DNA of 64,000 nt from Ectopseudomonas toyotomiensis (GTDB lineage Bacteria > Pseudomonadota > Gammaproteobacteria > Pseudomonadales > Pseudomonadaceae): assembly GCF_900115695.1 (NCBI RefSeq), contig NZ_FOXK01000002.1, forward strand, positions 434,001-498,000, written 5' to 3'. Of the stretch, positions 10,435-19,390 are shown in pieces. The first letter of the stretch is position 1. Every line of letters starts with the position of its first letter. Both the position numbers and the translations under genes were made by a program. Under the pieces are notes generated by a model. That model made no database searches and was not told the DNA's origin. It saw nothing but the letters and a program-made list of their open reading frames with translations.

Positions 10435-11240
10435 GCACGCTGCACGATCTGCATCGTCCGCTGGGCTCCACTGGTTTTCAGGTTTCGCCGCTGGGCCTGG
10501 GCACGGTCAAGCTGGGCCGCGACCAGGGCGTCAAGTACCCCAACGGCTTCACCATTCCCGACGATGCGCAGGCCCTGGCCTTGCTGCAGCAGGCCCGCGA
10601 GCTGGGCATCAATCTGATCGATACTGCGCCGGCCTACGGCATCAGCGAGCAGCGCCTTGGCCCGCTGCTGCGTGGCCAGCGTGATGAGTGGGTGATCGTC
10701 AGCAAAACCGGTGAGGAGTTCGAGCAGGGCCGATCGCACTTCGATTTCTCCCCCGCACATACTCGCCTTTCGGTCGAGCGCAGCCTCAAGCGCCTGGAGA
10801 CTGACCGTATCGATCTGCTGCTGGTGCACTCCGACGGCAACGATCTTGCCGTGCTGCGCGAGACAGGTGTGTACGAGACGCTGGCCGAGCTCAAGCGTGA
10901 GGGCAAGATCCTTGCCTACGGGATTTCCGGCAAGACCGTCGAGGGTGGGCTGCTGGCGCTGGAACAAGGCGACTGCGCCATGGTCACCTATAACCTGAGT
11001 GAGCAGGGCGAGAAGCCGGTGTTGGACTACGCTGCCAGTCACGCCAAGGGCATCCTGATCAAGAAGGCGCTGGCCAGCGGGCATGCCTGCCTGGCCGAGG
11101 GTGTCGACCCGGTGCGTGCCAGCTTCGAGCTGATCTTCAGCCACCCGGGCGTCAGCAGTGCCATCGTCGGCACCATTACGCCCGCGCACCTGGCGGCCAA
11201 TGTCGCGACTGTCGCGGCGGTTTTACAGGGCATCCGCTGA
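10431..11240 (+). CDS. Aldo/keto reductase family oxidoreductase
   Basis: 269 residues. The AKR tetrad is visible: Asp and Tyr in NLIDTAPAYGISEQRLG (near residue 62), Lys in VIVSKTG (near 90) and His in LLLVHSDG (near 130). The opening PLGSTGFQVSPLGLGT is typical. The length is slightly short for the family because the C-terminal loop is compact, suggesting a bacterial L-glyceraldehyde/pyridoxal-type relative. The start at 10431 overlaps the upstream stop by 4 nt. An upstream in-frame ATG at 10413 lies inside the oxidoreductase gene and was rejected. Confidence 0.9.
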   Translation: MSTLHDLHRPLGSTGFQVSPLGLGTVKLGRDQGVKYPNGFTIPDDAQALALLQQARELGINLIDTAPAYGISEQRLGPLLRGQRDEWVIVSKTGEEFEQGRSHFDFSPAHTRLSVERSLKRLETDRIDLLLVHSDGNDLAVLRETGVYETLAELKREGKILAYGISGKTVEGGLLALEQGDCAMVTYNLSEQGEKPVLDYAASHAKGILIKKALASGHACLAEGVDPVRASFELIFSHPGVSSAIVGTITPAHLAANVATVAAVLQGIR

Positions 11241-11384
11241 GTCCCCGGTCACGTCCTCTTACAGCCTTGGGTTGTACTGGGTGGTCGGCTTGGGGCAGCC
11301 TTGAGCGGTTTTCGCTTCAACCTGACCCTCGCGTGAGCGCTGGCTGCCGAGCCGTCTCATGCCCAGCCGGAACAAGGAGTCGAG

Positions 11385-12293
11385 ATGCCGCGTACGCTGA
11401 TCCGCAAGGACCCGAGTAACTTCAAGACCCTGCCGCTGTTCGTCGAAGCCAGCCCGGATGGGCTGAGCTACCAGAGCCTGGGGCAGCCGCTGAATTTCCA
11501 GCAGATGCTCGAACGCCGCCGCCCGGTCGAGGTGGCGGACAGCTCGCGGTTTTCTATCGAGCTGGCCAACCTCGGCGTCTCGGTGCGTCTGACCCTGCGC
11601 CTGCATGGCCGTGATTACTGGTTGCTGGTGCGCCAGCGGCGGCCGGATCGCGGCGACACTGTGCTCAAGCTGATTTCCGGCTATGTGCCAGCGCACGAGT
11701 TGAATCTGCCGCTGCTCACCGCCATTCAGGAAGTCGCCGAGGAGTGCCTGCTGGAGAGCGCCGATGGCTGGCTGAGCGGGCGTTTTGCCGATACCTGGTT
11801 GCCCACGCCCTATCAGGGCGCGCTGCGTTATCGCGAGTCGAGTCATTTTCGCCTCAGCCCGCTGTCCGGCGCTGCGCGGCCCGTGCAGTGTGGCAACCTG
11901 ACCTTGCTAGAGCGCCCGCGCGCCTACGTGCACCTGCCTACCGCATCCTTGCAGCTGGTCTACGACCTGAGCCTGGAGCTGCCGCGTGATGCTCGTCAGC
12001 TGAGCCTGTTCCATGTCGATGAATGCCTGGAAGACGGCCGCCTGGTGGCGCGTCTGGAGCGTCGTCGGCCGGATATCTACTTGTTGGCATTGCAGCGCGG
12101 CGTGCCCAGTGGAGGTCTGTTCACCCTGCGCAAGGGCGAGCTGCTGCCTGCCAGTACCCGAGGGGTGTGGCTGTCGGAGAGTTTTGCCGAACAGGATGGC
12201 TGGCTGGTGCGGGACGAACGGATTCGCTGGAAGGACTGGCTGCAGCGCTACGGTGTAAAGACGCCGCAGCGGCGCGCATTGGCCAGCGCTTGA
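11385..12293 (+). CDS. Uncharacterised 302-residue protein with a degenerate Nudix-like helix
   Basis: I do not recognise a named family. The opening PRTLIRKDPSNFKTLPLFVEA is followed by strand-rich sequence. Residues about 106-128 (ISGYVPAHELN..LLTAIQEVAEECLL) contain G-x5-E and QEVAEE spaced almost like a Nudix box. However, the Arg is replaced by Gln, two extra residues sit between the halves, and the final Gly is Cys. Nudix-type catalysis is therefore doubtful. No signal peptide or membrane segment is seen. The start ATG at 11385 follows AAGGAG. It is 145 bp after the aldo/keto reductase and converges on the membrane cyclase-like gene, with the small hairpin GCCGGGC/GCCCGGC at 12299-12320 between the stops. 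Confidence 0.8.
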   Translation: MPRTLIRKDPSNFKTLPLFVEASPDGLSYQSLGQPLNFQQMLERRRPVEVADSSRFSIELANLGVSVRLTLRLHGRDYWLLVRQRRPDRGDTVLKLISGYVPAHELNLPLLTAIQEVAEECLLESADGWLSGRFADTWLPTPYQGALRYRESSHFRLSPLSGAARPVQCGNLTLLERPRAYVHLPTASLQLVYDLSLELPRDARQLSLFHVDECLEDGRLVARLERRRPDIYLLALQRGVPSGGLFTLRKGELLPASTRGVWLSESFAEQDGWLVRDERIRWKDWLQRYGVKTPQRRALASA

Positions 12294-12306
12294 GTGACGC
12301 CGGGCC

Positions 12307-13836
12307 TCAGTGCGCCCGGCTGTCGTGCATGCGCGTCAGTTGCCGCTCCAGTAGTGCCGGATAAGGATCGAGCAGGCGCTCCACGCAGCTGGCTCCTTCC
12401 GGGCTGGCAATCGGGCGAATGCGGGCGCGCTGGCGGGCCAGAGCATCCTGCGCGACGCGTTGCTCGACCAGCAGCAGATTGCGGCTGTGCTGCGACAAGG
12501 CCAGGGCGTCCAGGGCGCTGTCGCTGAGCAGCAGGTCGGCTTGGCCCAGCTCTTCCAGATCACTGCCCAGGGTCAGGCCCAGCTGCAATTGCAGGGTGAT
12601 GCCGCTGTCGGCGACCTCGATCTGCAGGGCGTGGCCCAAGGCGCGCATCAGCTCGCCACAACAGATCGCGTGGGTCAGGTGATCCTCGCCGCATTCGCGC
12701 TCGTGGAACAGCATCAGGCTGCTGCCGTCCTTGAGTGTATGAAGCTGACCCTGATAGAGGGCAGCAGCCTGTTCCAGGCAACCCCGATAACGATCCAGCA
12801 GGTCCAGCAGGCGCGTGCGCGGCAGGCGACGCAGCTGCTCCTGGGCGCCAAGTTGAATGGCCAGTACGGCACTCGCCTGCGATGGGCGCGGAGCCTTGGC
12901 GACCGGCGCAGGCGCCTCGGACTCGTCACGCAGGTCGGCAAAGGGATCATCCGGCTCTATCGTGTCAGGCCAGGGCTTGAGCGGCTCGTCATCGTCTTCA
13001 CGCAGGTCTGCTTCGTCGAAGTCATGCTCGGCGCAGGGCTCTTGCGGTTCGTCGAAGCGCTTGTCGTCCTCGTCATGCAGATAGTCCTCGCTGTCATCCT
13101 CCAGCAGCGGCTCGTCATCGAGTTCCGGCTCGGGCTCCGGCTTTTCCGGTACCAGGCGCGCCTGTAGCTGGCGCGCTAGATCACCGATCTCGTCGTTGCG
13201 TCCGGCGCCCGGTGCAGGGTCGTCCGGGTCGCGCAGCCACAGGCGCATCTGCAGCAGTGGGGTGGAAATATGCCGGCCGAGGCGCATGCTCAGTGACAGT
13301 GTCAGGGCCAGCAGAATCAGGCTGAGAATGCCCATGCTCTGCAGGCTGATGGTCATCGGTTGCTGGAACTGGCTCATGTCCAGGCTGATGCGCAACTGCC
13401 CGGCCATCACCTCCTGGAAGGTGATGGGGGTGGTGTACAGACCCTCGGTCTCGCCCAGCACACTGCGCGTCGGACGCGCGCCGGCTTCGGCGAGGATGCG
13501 ATTGTCCACGCTGTAGATGGCCGCATGGGCTACCAGCGGGTTCTTCGCCAGGTTGTTCAGCAGTACGTTGAGGCTGAGGATGTCGTTGGACACCAGCAGT
13601 TCGGTGGCCGAGGCCGCCGTCTGGGTGATCAGCGCCTGACCCAGTGCATCGGCCTGCTGCTGCATGGCTTGCTTGAACTGCATGCCCATGACCCACGCAT
13701 AGATGACCATGGCCAAGGCCACCAGCAGCAGGCTGTGGCTGGCGATGCGCAGCACCAGAGGCACCCGCCGCTGACGCAGCGCGTGGAAGATCATGATGAA
13801 GAAGTTATCGGGTTTGACGGGCGCGGGCCGGTTCAC
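12307..13836 (-). CDS. Membrane sensor protein with degenerate class III cyclase-like domain
   Basis: 509 residues from the GTG at 13836 (MNRPAPVKPDNFF, which I recall as the N-terminus of Pseudomonas relatives); an ATG at 13794 is the alternative. Two membrane helices (about 28-50 and 165-187) flank a periplasmic sensor region. A HAMP-like segment with NDEIGDLARQLQ follows, then an extremely acidic linker (about 240-335). The last 170 residues look like a nucleotide cyclase homology domain: RLLDLLDRYRGCLEQAAAL, then LHTLKDGSSLMLF, then LQLQLGLTLG occupy the positions of the LLN-Y, GD-x-MAxF and GIHTG blocks. The metal-binding Asp residues are missing, so it is probably a pseudo-enzyme or ligand sensor. 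It is divergent from serB. Confidence 0.75.
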   Translation of the reverse strand: MNRPAPVKPDNFFIMIFHALRQRRVPLVLRIASHSLLLVALAMVIYAWVMGMQFKQAMQQQADALGQALITQTAASATELLVSNDILSLNVLLNNLAKNPLVAHAAIYSVDNRILAEAGARPTRSVLGETEGLYTTPITFQEVMAGQLRISLDMSQFQQPMTISLQSMGILSLILLALTLSLSMRLGRHISTPLLQMRLWLRDPDDPAPGAGRNDEIGDLARQLQARLVPEKPEPEPELDDEPLLEDDSEDYLHDEDDKRFDEPQEPCAEHDFDEADLREDDDEPLKPWPDTIEPDDPFADLRDESEAPAPVAKAPRPSQASAVLAIQLGAQEQLRRLPRTRLLDLLDRYRGCLEQAAALYQGQLHTLKDGSSLMLFHERECGEDHLTHAICCGELMRALGHALQIEVADSGITLQLQLGLTLGSDLEELGQADLLLSDSALDALALSQHSRNLLLVEQRVAQDALARQRARIRPIASPEGASCVERLLDPYPALLERQLTRMHDSRAH

Positions 13837-14010
13837 AGAGCACGGCTCTTGTCGACTGAAGTTGCCGCGCAGTATAGCGAGCGCCCTGGGGCGGGCAAAG
13901 CGCATGGCTGCCCGGATTGGCGGGAAACTGGGTAGAATGTGCGCCTTTTCGTCGGTCAGTGGTCAATTCGCCGCTTGCCTGCCTCAATCGTTTGCCTTGG
14001 AGGGTGCGTC

Positions 14011-15225
14011 TTGCGCGAAATCGTCCTGATCAATATCACCGGCGAGGATCGCCCCGGACTTACCGCAGCCATCACCGGCGTGCTGGCTCAGGGCGGGGTG
14101 AACATCCTCGATATCGGCCAGGCGGTAATCCACGACACCCTGTCCTTCGGCATCCTCATCGAGATTCCTGACAACGGCCACTCCCAGTCGGTGCTCAAGG
14201 ATCTGCTGTTCACCGCCTACGAGCTCGATCAGCAGGTACGTTTCACCCCGGTCTCCGAAGACGACTACCGCCAGTGGGTTGGTGGCCAGGGCAAGGCGCG
14301 CCATATCGTGACGCTGTTGACGCGCAAGGTCAGCGCCGAGCAGTTGCAGCGCGTCAGTGCCATCACCGCCAAGTACGGCCTGAATATCGATCATATCGAC
14401 CGTCTTTCCGGGCGCATGCCACTGGACATGCCAGCCGAGCAGGGCAAGGGCTGCATCGAGTTCTCCGTGCGTGGCGAGCCAGCCGATCCTGCAGCCCTGC
14501 GCGCCGAGTTCCTCAGCGTGGCGCAGGAGCTCAACGTCGACATCGCCTTCCAGCGTGATTCGGTGTTCCGTCGCAATCGCCGTCTGGCAGTGTTCGACAT
14601 GGATTCGACGCTGATCGAGGCCGAGGTGATCGACGAGCTGGCCAAGGCTGCCGGTGTTGGCGAGCAGGTAGCCGAGATCACCGAGCGCGCCATGCGTGGC
14701 GAGCTGGATTTCCGCGCCAGCTTCAAGGAACGTCTGGGCTTGCTGCAGGGCCTGTCGGAAGACGTGCTGGAAGAGATCGGCGCGTCCCTACGTCTGACCG
14801 AAGGCGCCGAGGTGCTGTTCGCTGAACTCAAGCGCCTGGGCTACAAGACCGCGATTCTCTCTGGCGGCTTCACTTACTTTGCCAAGCAGCTGCAGGCCAA
14901 ACTGGGCATCGACTACGTGTTCGCCAACGAACTGCAGATCGAGAACGGCAAGGTCACCGGCGTGGCCGTCGAGCCCATCGTCGACGCGCAGCGCAAGGCG
15001 GATCTGTTGCGTGAGCTGGCGCAGAAGGAAGGTTTGCAGCTGGAGCAGACCATCGCCGTCGGTGATGGCGCCAACGACTTGCCGATGCTCGGGCTGGCCG
15101 GTCTCGGTGTGGCCTTCCGCGCCAAGCCGCTGGTCAAACAATCGGCCAAGCAGGCGATCTCCACCCTGGGGCTGGACGGCATTCTCTATCTGCTCGGCTT
15201 CCGTGACCGTGAGGGACAGGAATAA
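14011..15225 (+). CDS. serB: Phosphoserine phosphatase SerB
   Basis: 404 residues from a TTG start at 14011 that follows a strong GGAGG and begins LREIVLINITGEDRPG, the conserved Pseudomonas N-terminus; an in-frame ATG further upstream would add an unrelated leader. Residues 1-170 hold two ACT-like regulatory domains. The HAD phosphatase domain follows: FDMDSTLIEAEVIDELA (nucleophile DxDST), LSGGFTYFA (motif II Ser) and VGDGANDLPML (motif III). It releases serine from phosphoserine, the last step of serine synthesis. A strong terminator shared with convergent fimX lies 24 bp after the stop. Confidence 0.96.
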   Translation: MREIVLINITGEDRPGLTAAITGVLAQGGVNILDIGQAVIHDTLSFGILIEIPDNGHSQSVLKDLLFTAYELDQQVRFTPVSEDDYRQWVGGQGKARHIVTLLTRKVSAEQLQRVSAITAKYGLNIDHIDRLSGRMPLDMPAEQGKGCIEFSVRGEPADPAALRAEFLSVAQELNVDIAFQRDSVFRRNRRLAVFDMDSTLIEAEVIDELAKAAGVGEQVAEITERAMRGELDFRASFKERLGLLQGLSEDVLEEIGASLRLTEGAEVLFAELKRLGYKTAILSGGFTYFAKQLQAKLGIDYVFANELQIENGKVTGVAVEPIVDAQRKADLLRELAQKEGLQLEQTIAVGDGANDLPMLGLAGLGVAFRAKPLVKQSAKQAISTLGLDGILYLLGFRDREGQE

Positions 15226-15248
15226 ATACCAGCGCTGCGTCGGATATG

Positions 15249-15277
15249 AAAAAGCCGCCTGTTCAGGCGGCTTTTTT
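15249..15277. terminator. Bidirectional terminator between serB and fimX
   Basis: AAAAAGCCGCCT, loop GTTC, AGGCGGCTTTTTT: a 12-bp stem with flanking A- and T-runs, serving both convergent genes. Confidence 0.93.
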
Positions 15278-15288
15278 GTCGGTGGAAT

Positions 15289-17358
15289 TTATTCGTCGCC
15301 GGCCGAGAAGTCGTAGTCCATCGACTGGCTCGGGCCCTGCAGGTAGTAACCCTGAATGAAGTTGACTCCGGCCTGCCACAGCGTGGCCAGTACGCTGGCA
15401 CTTTCGACGAAGGGCACGATAGTCAGCTTGGCCTGGGCATGCAGGCTGCTGAGCAGGGTTTTCAGCGCTTCCTGGTTCTCTGCATTGCTCAGGTCCTGGG
15501 AGAACGAGCCGTCGACTTTGACGAAGTCCACTTGCAGGTGTTTGAGCGTATTGAACGGGTTCAGCGCACAGCCGAACTGGCTCAAGGCCACCTTGCAATG
15601 CAGTTCCGCCAGACCCTGGGTCAGCGCCTTGGCCTGCTTCAGGTAGGCGATGGCGTCCGGTTCGCTGAACTGGAACACCAGCGAGTCCGATGGCAGGCGC
15701 GCGGCTTTGAGTGCCACGCTGAGCCAGGGCAGCAGCGTCTGGTCCTGCAGGCTGGCGCTGGACAGGTGTACGAATAGACGGGTGTTATGGCCTCTAGAGC
15801 GGTGGTCTGCCAGTAGCTTGATCGAGTTGAGGATTACCCAGCGGTCGATCTTCTCGCCGAGGCCGGCATCCTTGGCGGCGGCGAGAAATTCCATTGGCGG
15901 CACCTCTGCACCCTGCGGATTGAGAAGGCGCAGCAGCACTTCATAGTGTTCGTGAGCATCGCCACGCAGGCTGATGATCGGCTGGAACAGCAGTCGGAAG
16001 CTGTTGTTCTCCAGTGCCTGCTGCACCATCGCCAGCAGGCTGCCGCGGTTGGCTGCTGCGGCGAGTTCATCGGCCGGGTTGAACACTTTGATGGCATTGC
16101 CGTCACTGAGCTCGTCGGCGCAGCGGTGCGCGCGATCGAGGACTTCCTGCGCCTTGGCGGTTTTCTCGCTAAGGCCGGCGACGCCAATCGACAGGGTGGT
16201 CTGCGCGGTGCGGCCGCTGACATCGAACAGGTGGGCTTCGACCTTCTTCAGCAGGGGCGCCAGGCTGGCTTGGCACTGCTCGGGCGTCTGGCCCGGGAGC
16301 AGGGCGGCGAACACGTCGTCACCGAAGCGGGCCAGTTGAGTGTCCGCCGGGAAATGTGCGCGCAGCAGGCCGGCCAGGTCGGTCAACAGCAGGTCGATAC
16401 CGGCGAGGCCGATCTCGCCCTGCATGCTGGCATAGCGGTCGACACGGATGTACGCCAGGGTCGAGGGCTGACCGGTGTTGACGGCGCGCTCTGCGGCGCT
16501 GTCCATCAGCTCGAGGAAGTGATTGCGGTTGAACAGGCCGGTGACCAGATCCTGGCTGCTGATCTCGCGCAGTTTCTCTTCCAGTTCGGCATTGGAGGTT
16601 TCCGCGCGGATCACCACCTGAATGCACGGTTCGCCATCATAGGTGGCGGGGGAGAAGGTCATTTGCGCGGCGAAGCTGCTGCCATCGGCGCGTACGCCCT
16701 GGCAATTGAGCTCGGCATTGCCTTCGGCGCTCTGGTAGTTCTTCAGGAAATCCTTGAACGCAGCGTGATCGGCACTGGCGATCAGGTCGATCATCGGCAT
16801 GCCTTCCAGCTCTTCACCATCTTCGTAGCTGAACAGCTCGAGATAGGCACGGTTGGCATAGATGTGCATGCCGTCGTGGACGTAGGTGATGGCGTCTACC
16901 GAGCTTTCCAGCAGCAGCTGGCAGCGCTTCTCTGCTTCACGCAAGGCCACTTCGGCGGCACGGCGGGCGCGACGTTCCTCGAGGTTGGCCAGCTCGCGCT
17001 TGGCCACCAGCACCAGACGCTCGTCCTCACCTTGCGGCAGGGCGTCTTGCGCGCCGAACAAGAGGGCTTCGGTGATGATCTCGGAATCATTTTCCTCGAC
17101 CAGCTGGATGACGGGGATGTCCTTGGCCTGGCGGCGGATGGCACTGATCGCCTCGCCAGGATCGAGATGCTCGCTGCTCGCTGCGCAGATCAGCAGGTCC
17201 CAGGTCTGTTGCAGTGTTTCTGCCAGGTCATCGCTGGAGGTCAGACGATGCACACGAGTGGCATGCCCGGCGTTGCGGAACAGACTGACTAGGCGCTCTG
17301 CTTCGTTCTGCGAGTCTTCGAGAATCAGCAGGCGGATGGTTTTTTTTTCGATGGCCAT
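15289..17358 (-). CDS. fimX: FimX, c-di-GMP receptor controlling type IV pilus assembly
   Basis: 689 residues, as in P. aeruginosa FimX, the cytoplasmic protein that places and promotes type IV pili and twitching. Domain order: REC-like (1-125) with LLILEDSQNEAERL but a modified phosphoacceptor region, PAS (about 140-260), GGDEF-like (about 270-430) and EAL-like (about 435-680). The GGDEF signature is degenerate (FGDDVF) and the EAL motif reads EVL in YEVLLRLL. The protein should therefore bind c-di-GMP through the EAL-like domain without making or degrading it, as established for FimX. It lies 62 bp downstream of a PilZ-like gene on the same strand, a pairing that may be functional. Confidence 0.95.
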   Translation of the reverse strand: MAIEKKTIRLLILEDSQNEAERLVSLFRNAGHATRVHRLTSSDDLAETLQQTWDLLICAASSEHLDPGEAISAIRRQAKDIPVIQLVEENDSEIITEALLFGAQDALPQGEDERLVLVAKRELANLEERRARRAAEVALREAEKRCQLLLESSVDAITYVHDGMHIYANRAYLELFSYEDGEELEGMPMIDLIASADHAAFKDFLKNYQSAEGNAELNCQGVRADGSSFAAQMTFSPATYDGEPCIQVVIRAETSNAELEEKLREISSQDLVTGLFNRNHFLELMDSAAERAVNTGQPSTLAYIRVDRYASMQGEIGLAGIDLLLTDLAGLLRAHFPADTQLARFGDDVFAALLPGQTPEQCQASLAPLLKKVEAHLFDVSGRTAQTTLSIGVAGLSEKTAKAQEVLDRAHRCADELSDGNAIKVFNPADELAAAANRGSLLAMVQQALENNSFRLLFQPIISLRGDAHEHYEVLLRLLNPQGAEVPPMEFLAAAKDAGLGEKIDRWVILNSIKLLADHRSRGHNTRLFVHLSSASLQDQTLLPWLSVALKAARLPSDSLVFQFSEPDAIAYLKQAKALTQGLAELHCKVALSQFGCALNPFNTLKHLQVDFVKVDGSFSQDLSNAENQEALKTLLSSLHAQAKLTIVPFVESASVLATLWQAGVNFIQGYYLQGPSQSMDYDFSAGDE

Positions 17359-17420
17359 AGAGGGGTCATTACCGCGCCGAACGGACGCGAAAAGGCGACA
17401 AATGGTGAGTTCGCCGGAGC

Positions 17421-19223
17421 CTACAGCGACTTCCAGAGCGAGTCAAAATCTTCCTCCCCCGCAGGCTTCTGGCTTTGCGAGGCTGTGACCGGTGTCCCGG
17501 GCGCGCTTTCCTCTTCGCCCACGCGGCGATACTCGAACTGACTGAAGCTGCCGGTACTGACCTGTCTGCGGGTCAGCAGGGCGCGGTGTTCTTCGCCGTG
17601 ATCGTTGATCAGGACCTTGCTGCCCTCCTGGAATGGCAAGCGTGGAGTGATCAGGCTGGCGGGGCGAGAAATGGCGCTGATTTCCGGTAGCAGCAGGGCG
17701 CGCAGAAACTGGCTGTTCTGCTCGGCTTTGCGCAACAGTTGCAGGCCGCAGGGGCGCGCGTGCGGTGCGATCAGCTCGATACCCATCTGCGTGCCGCCGC
17801 CGCGCACTTGGCGAATCCAGCGCACGATGGCCACGCTCCAGCCCTGGCTGGGGTTGTCTTGTACGCCTAGCAGTTCACCAGCCTGCAGTTGGCTGGGGAC
17901 GTCCTTGGGCCAGGACAGGCAATAGCCACCTGGGCTGTGATTGACGATGGGCAGGGGGAAGGTCGGGTAACTCTCGCCATTGCTCTCAGGCTGCGCCTGC
18001 TCACCGGGGGTTACCTTGGTGTACTGAATCTCTTCGAAGTGGATTTCGTCAGCCGCATTGCGCTGAGCATCGAAGGCGTTCGACCAGACATCAGGCTCGC
18101 CCGTGGACGGCTTGAATACCGCAGCGCCCAGCTCTACCGGGCGTTTCAGTACTTCAGCGAACGAGCAGCGTCCGGAGAGGAAGAAATGCAGCGCGGTCAT
18201 ACCGATGCACAGGGTCAGGCTGCCTTGCCCCGGCGTGCGCTGGAAGGTGCGCTCGGCGATGTCGCCCCAGGCTGCGGCAACGTGCTGTAGCAGATCGAGG
18301 GTAATGCCCTCCGGAATCATCAGGCGCGATTTGCTGCGCTCTTCTTCGGGGAGTTCCAGGTATTCCTTGATGGCATCGACCAGCGGCTGCGTATCGATGC
18401 CCAGCAGGTTGTGCAATTCGCTGCTCTGATACAACGACTTGTAGCGCGGCGGGCCGTCGACCTGCGGCGCCAGCACGAACAGGCTGTCGGCATGATCGCC
18501 TGGCTGCAGCTTGACCAGTGCGCTCCAGGGTTCCAGCGCTTGCGCCAGGCGGGCGATGCCGTTCTGGCGCATCTGGTTGGTGCGCGCGCAGCCGAGTAGC
18601 AGTGCGGTCACGTAGGTCTGCTCGGTGCTCAGGCCCTGAGTATGGCGTGCCAGTGGGTCGCGAATGACCTGACGCTGCAGGCGCTGCTCGCAGGCAATCT
18701 GATAGAGCTGGTGCAGCTCCAGCCAGAGCCCTTCCGGAACCGGGCAGTAAAGCTGACTGGCACGAATCAGCGGACTGCACAGGCTGTGGCTGGCGCGTTG
18801 CAGGGAGACGGCGAGCAACTGGTCGCGATCCTTGCCGCTGCGGGCGATCACGCGGGAAATGATCAGCTTGTAGCCGACGGCCAGGTGGTTCTGCAGCGCC
18901 TGGCACAGATTGGCCACCTTGCGCGGGCGCTCGTCGAGAACGATGGCCTGGTTGAGAAAGTGACGCTCCAGGTGTTGGCAGACGAAGCTGACTTCCGGGC
19001 GCAGCAGTTCGAGCAACTGCAGGCGATTTTCCGAAGGGGTGAGGAATTGATTGAGTTCCACCAGGCTCTGATACAACTGACGTGCGGTTTCACCGATGTT
19101 CGCCTTGGGCAGGCCTGCGATCCAGCGTTTCAGATCGCGGGGGCTGCCGTCGCAGAAACTGAGGCTCTGCTTGCTCGGCGTGGGAACGCGCAACAGTTGA
19201 AGGTGGGTACTCTGTCTATCCAT
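17421..19223 (-). CDS. PilZ-like protein upstream of fimX
   Basis: 600 residues from the ATG at 19223 (MDRQSTHLQLLRVPTPSKQ). The first 430 residues are helical and soluble-looking. Residues about 440-540 resemble a PilZ barrel: PIVNHSPGGYCLSW (the N/DxSxxG element), then AGELLGVQDN and VAIVRWIRQVRGGGTQMGIE. The arginine-rich RxxxR half of the c-di-GMP site is not evident just upstream, so binding is uncertain. The C-terminus ends in a flexible tail (EEDFDSLWKSL). Its position directly upstream of fimX suggests co-expression and a role near pili or c-di-GMP. The function is not established as far as I know. Confidence 0.82.
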   Translation of the reverse strand: MDRQSTHLQLLRVPTPSKQSLSFCDGSPRDLKRWIAGLPKANIGETARQLYQSLVELNQFLTPSENRLQLLELLRPEVSFVCQHLERHFLNQAIVLDERPRKVANLCQALQNHLAVGYKLIISRVIARSGKDRDQLLAVSLQRASHSLCSPLIRASQLYCPVPEGLWLELHQLYQIACEQRLQRQVIRDPLARHTQGLSTEQTYVTALLLGCARTNQMRQNGIARLAQALEPWSALVKLQPGDHADSLFVLAPQVDGPPRYKSLYQSSELHNLLGIDTQPLVDAIKEYLELPEEERSKSRLMIPEGITLDLLQHVAAAWGDIAERTFQRTPGQGSLTLCIGMTALHFFLSGRCSFAEVLKRPVELGAAVFKPSTGEPDVWSNAFDAQRNAADEIHFEEIQYTKVTPGEQAQPESNGESYPTFPLPIVNHSPGGYCLSWPKDVPSQLQAGELLGVQDNPSQGWSVAIVRWIRQVRGGGTQMGIELIAPHARPCGLQLLRKAEQNSQFLRALLLPEISAISRPASLITPRLPFQEGSKVLINDHGEEHRALLTRRQVSTGSFSQFEYRRVGEEESAPGTPVTASQSQKPAGEEDFDSLWKSL

Positions 19224-19390
19224 CAAACTCGGATACTCCGGCCACGCAATACCAAGCGGCTCTAGTAATAGTCTTTCGAACTCTAGCAGTATCTGCCTGT
19301 GCTGGCAGCCCATCCGCGCGGACGGCCTGCCTCGCCAGAGTACGGATCTATGACCGAACGGTCGAGATGCGGGTTCCTTTTCTCAGCGGC

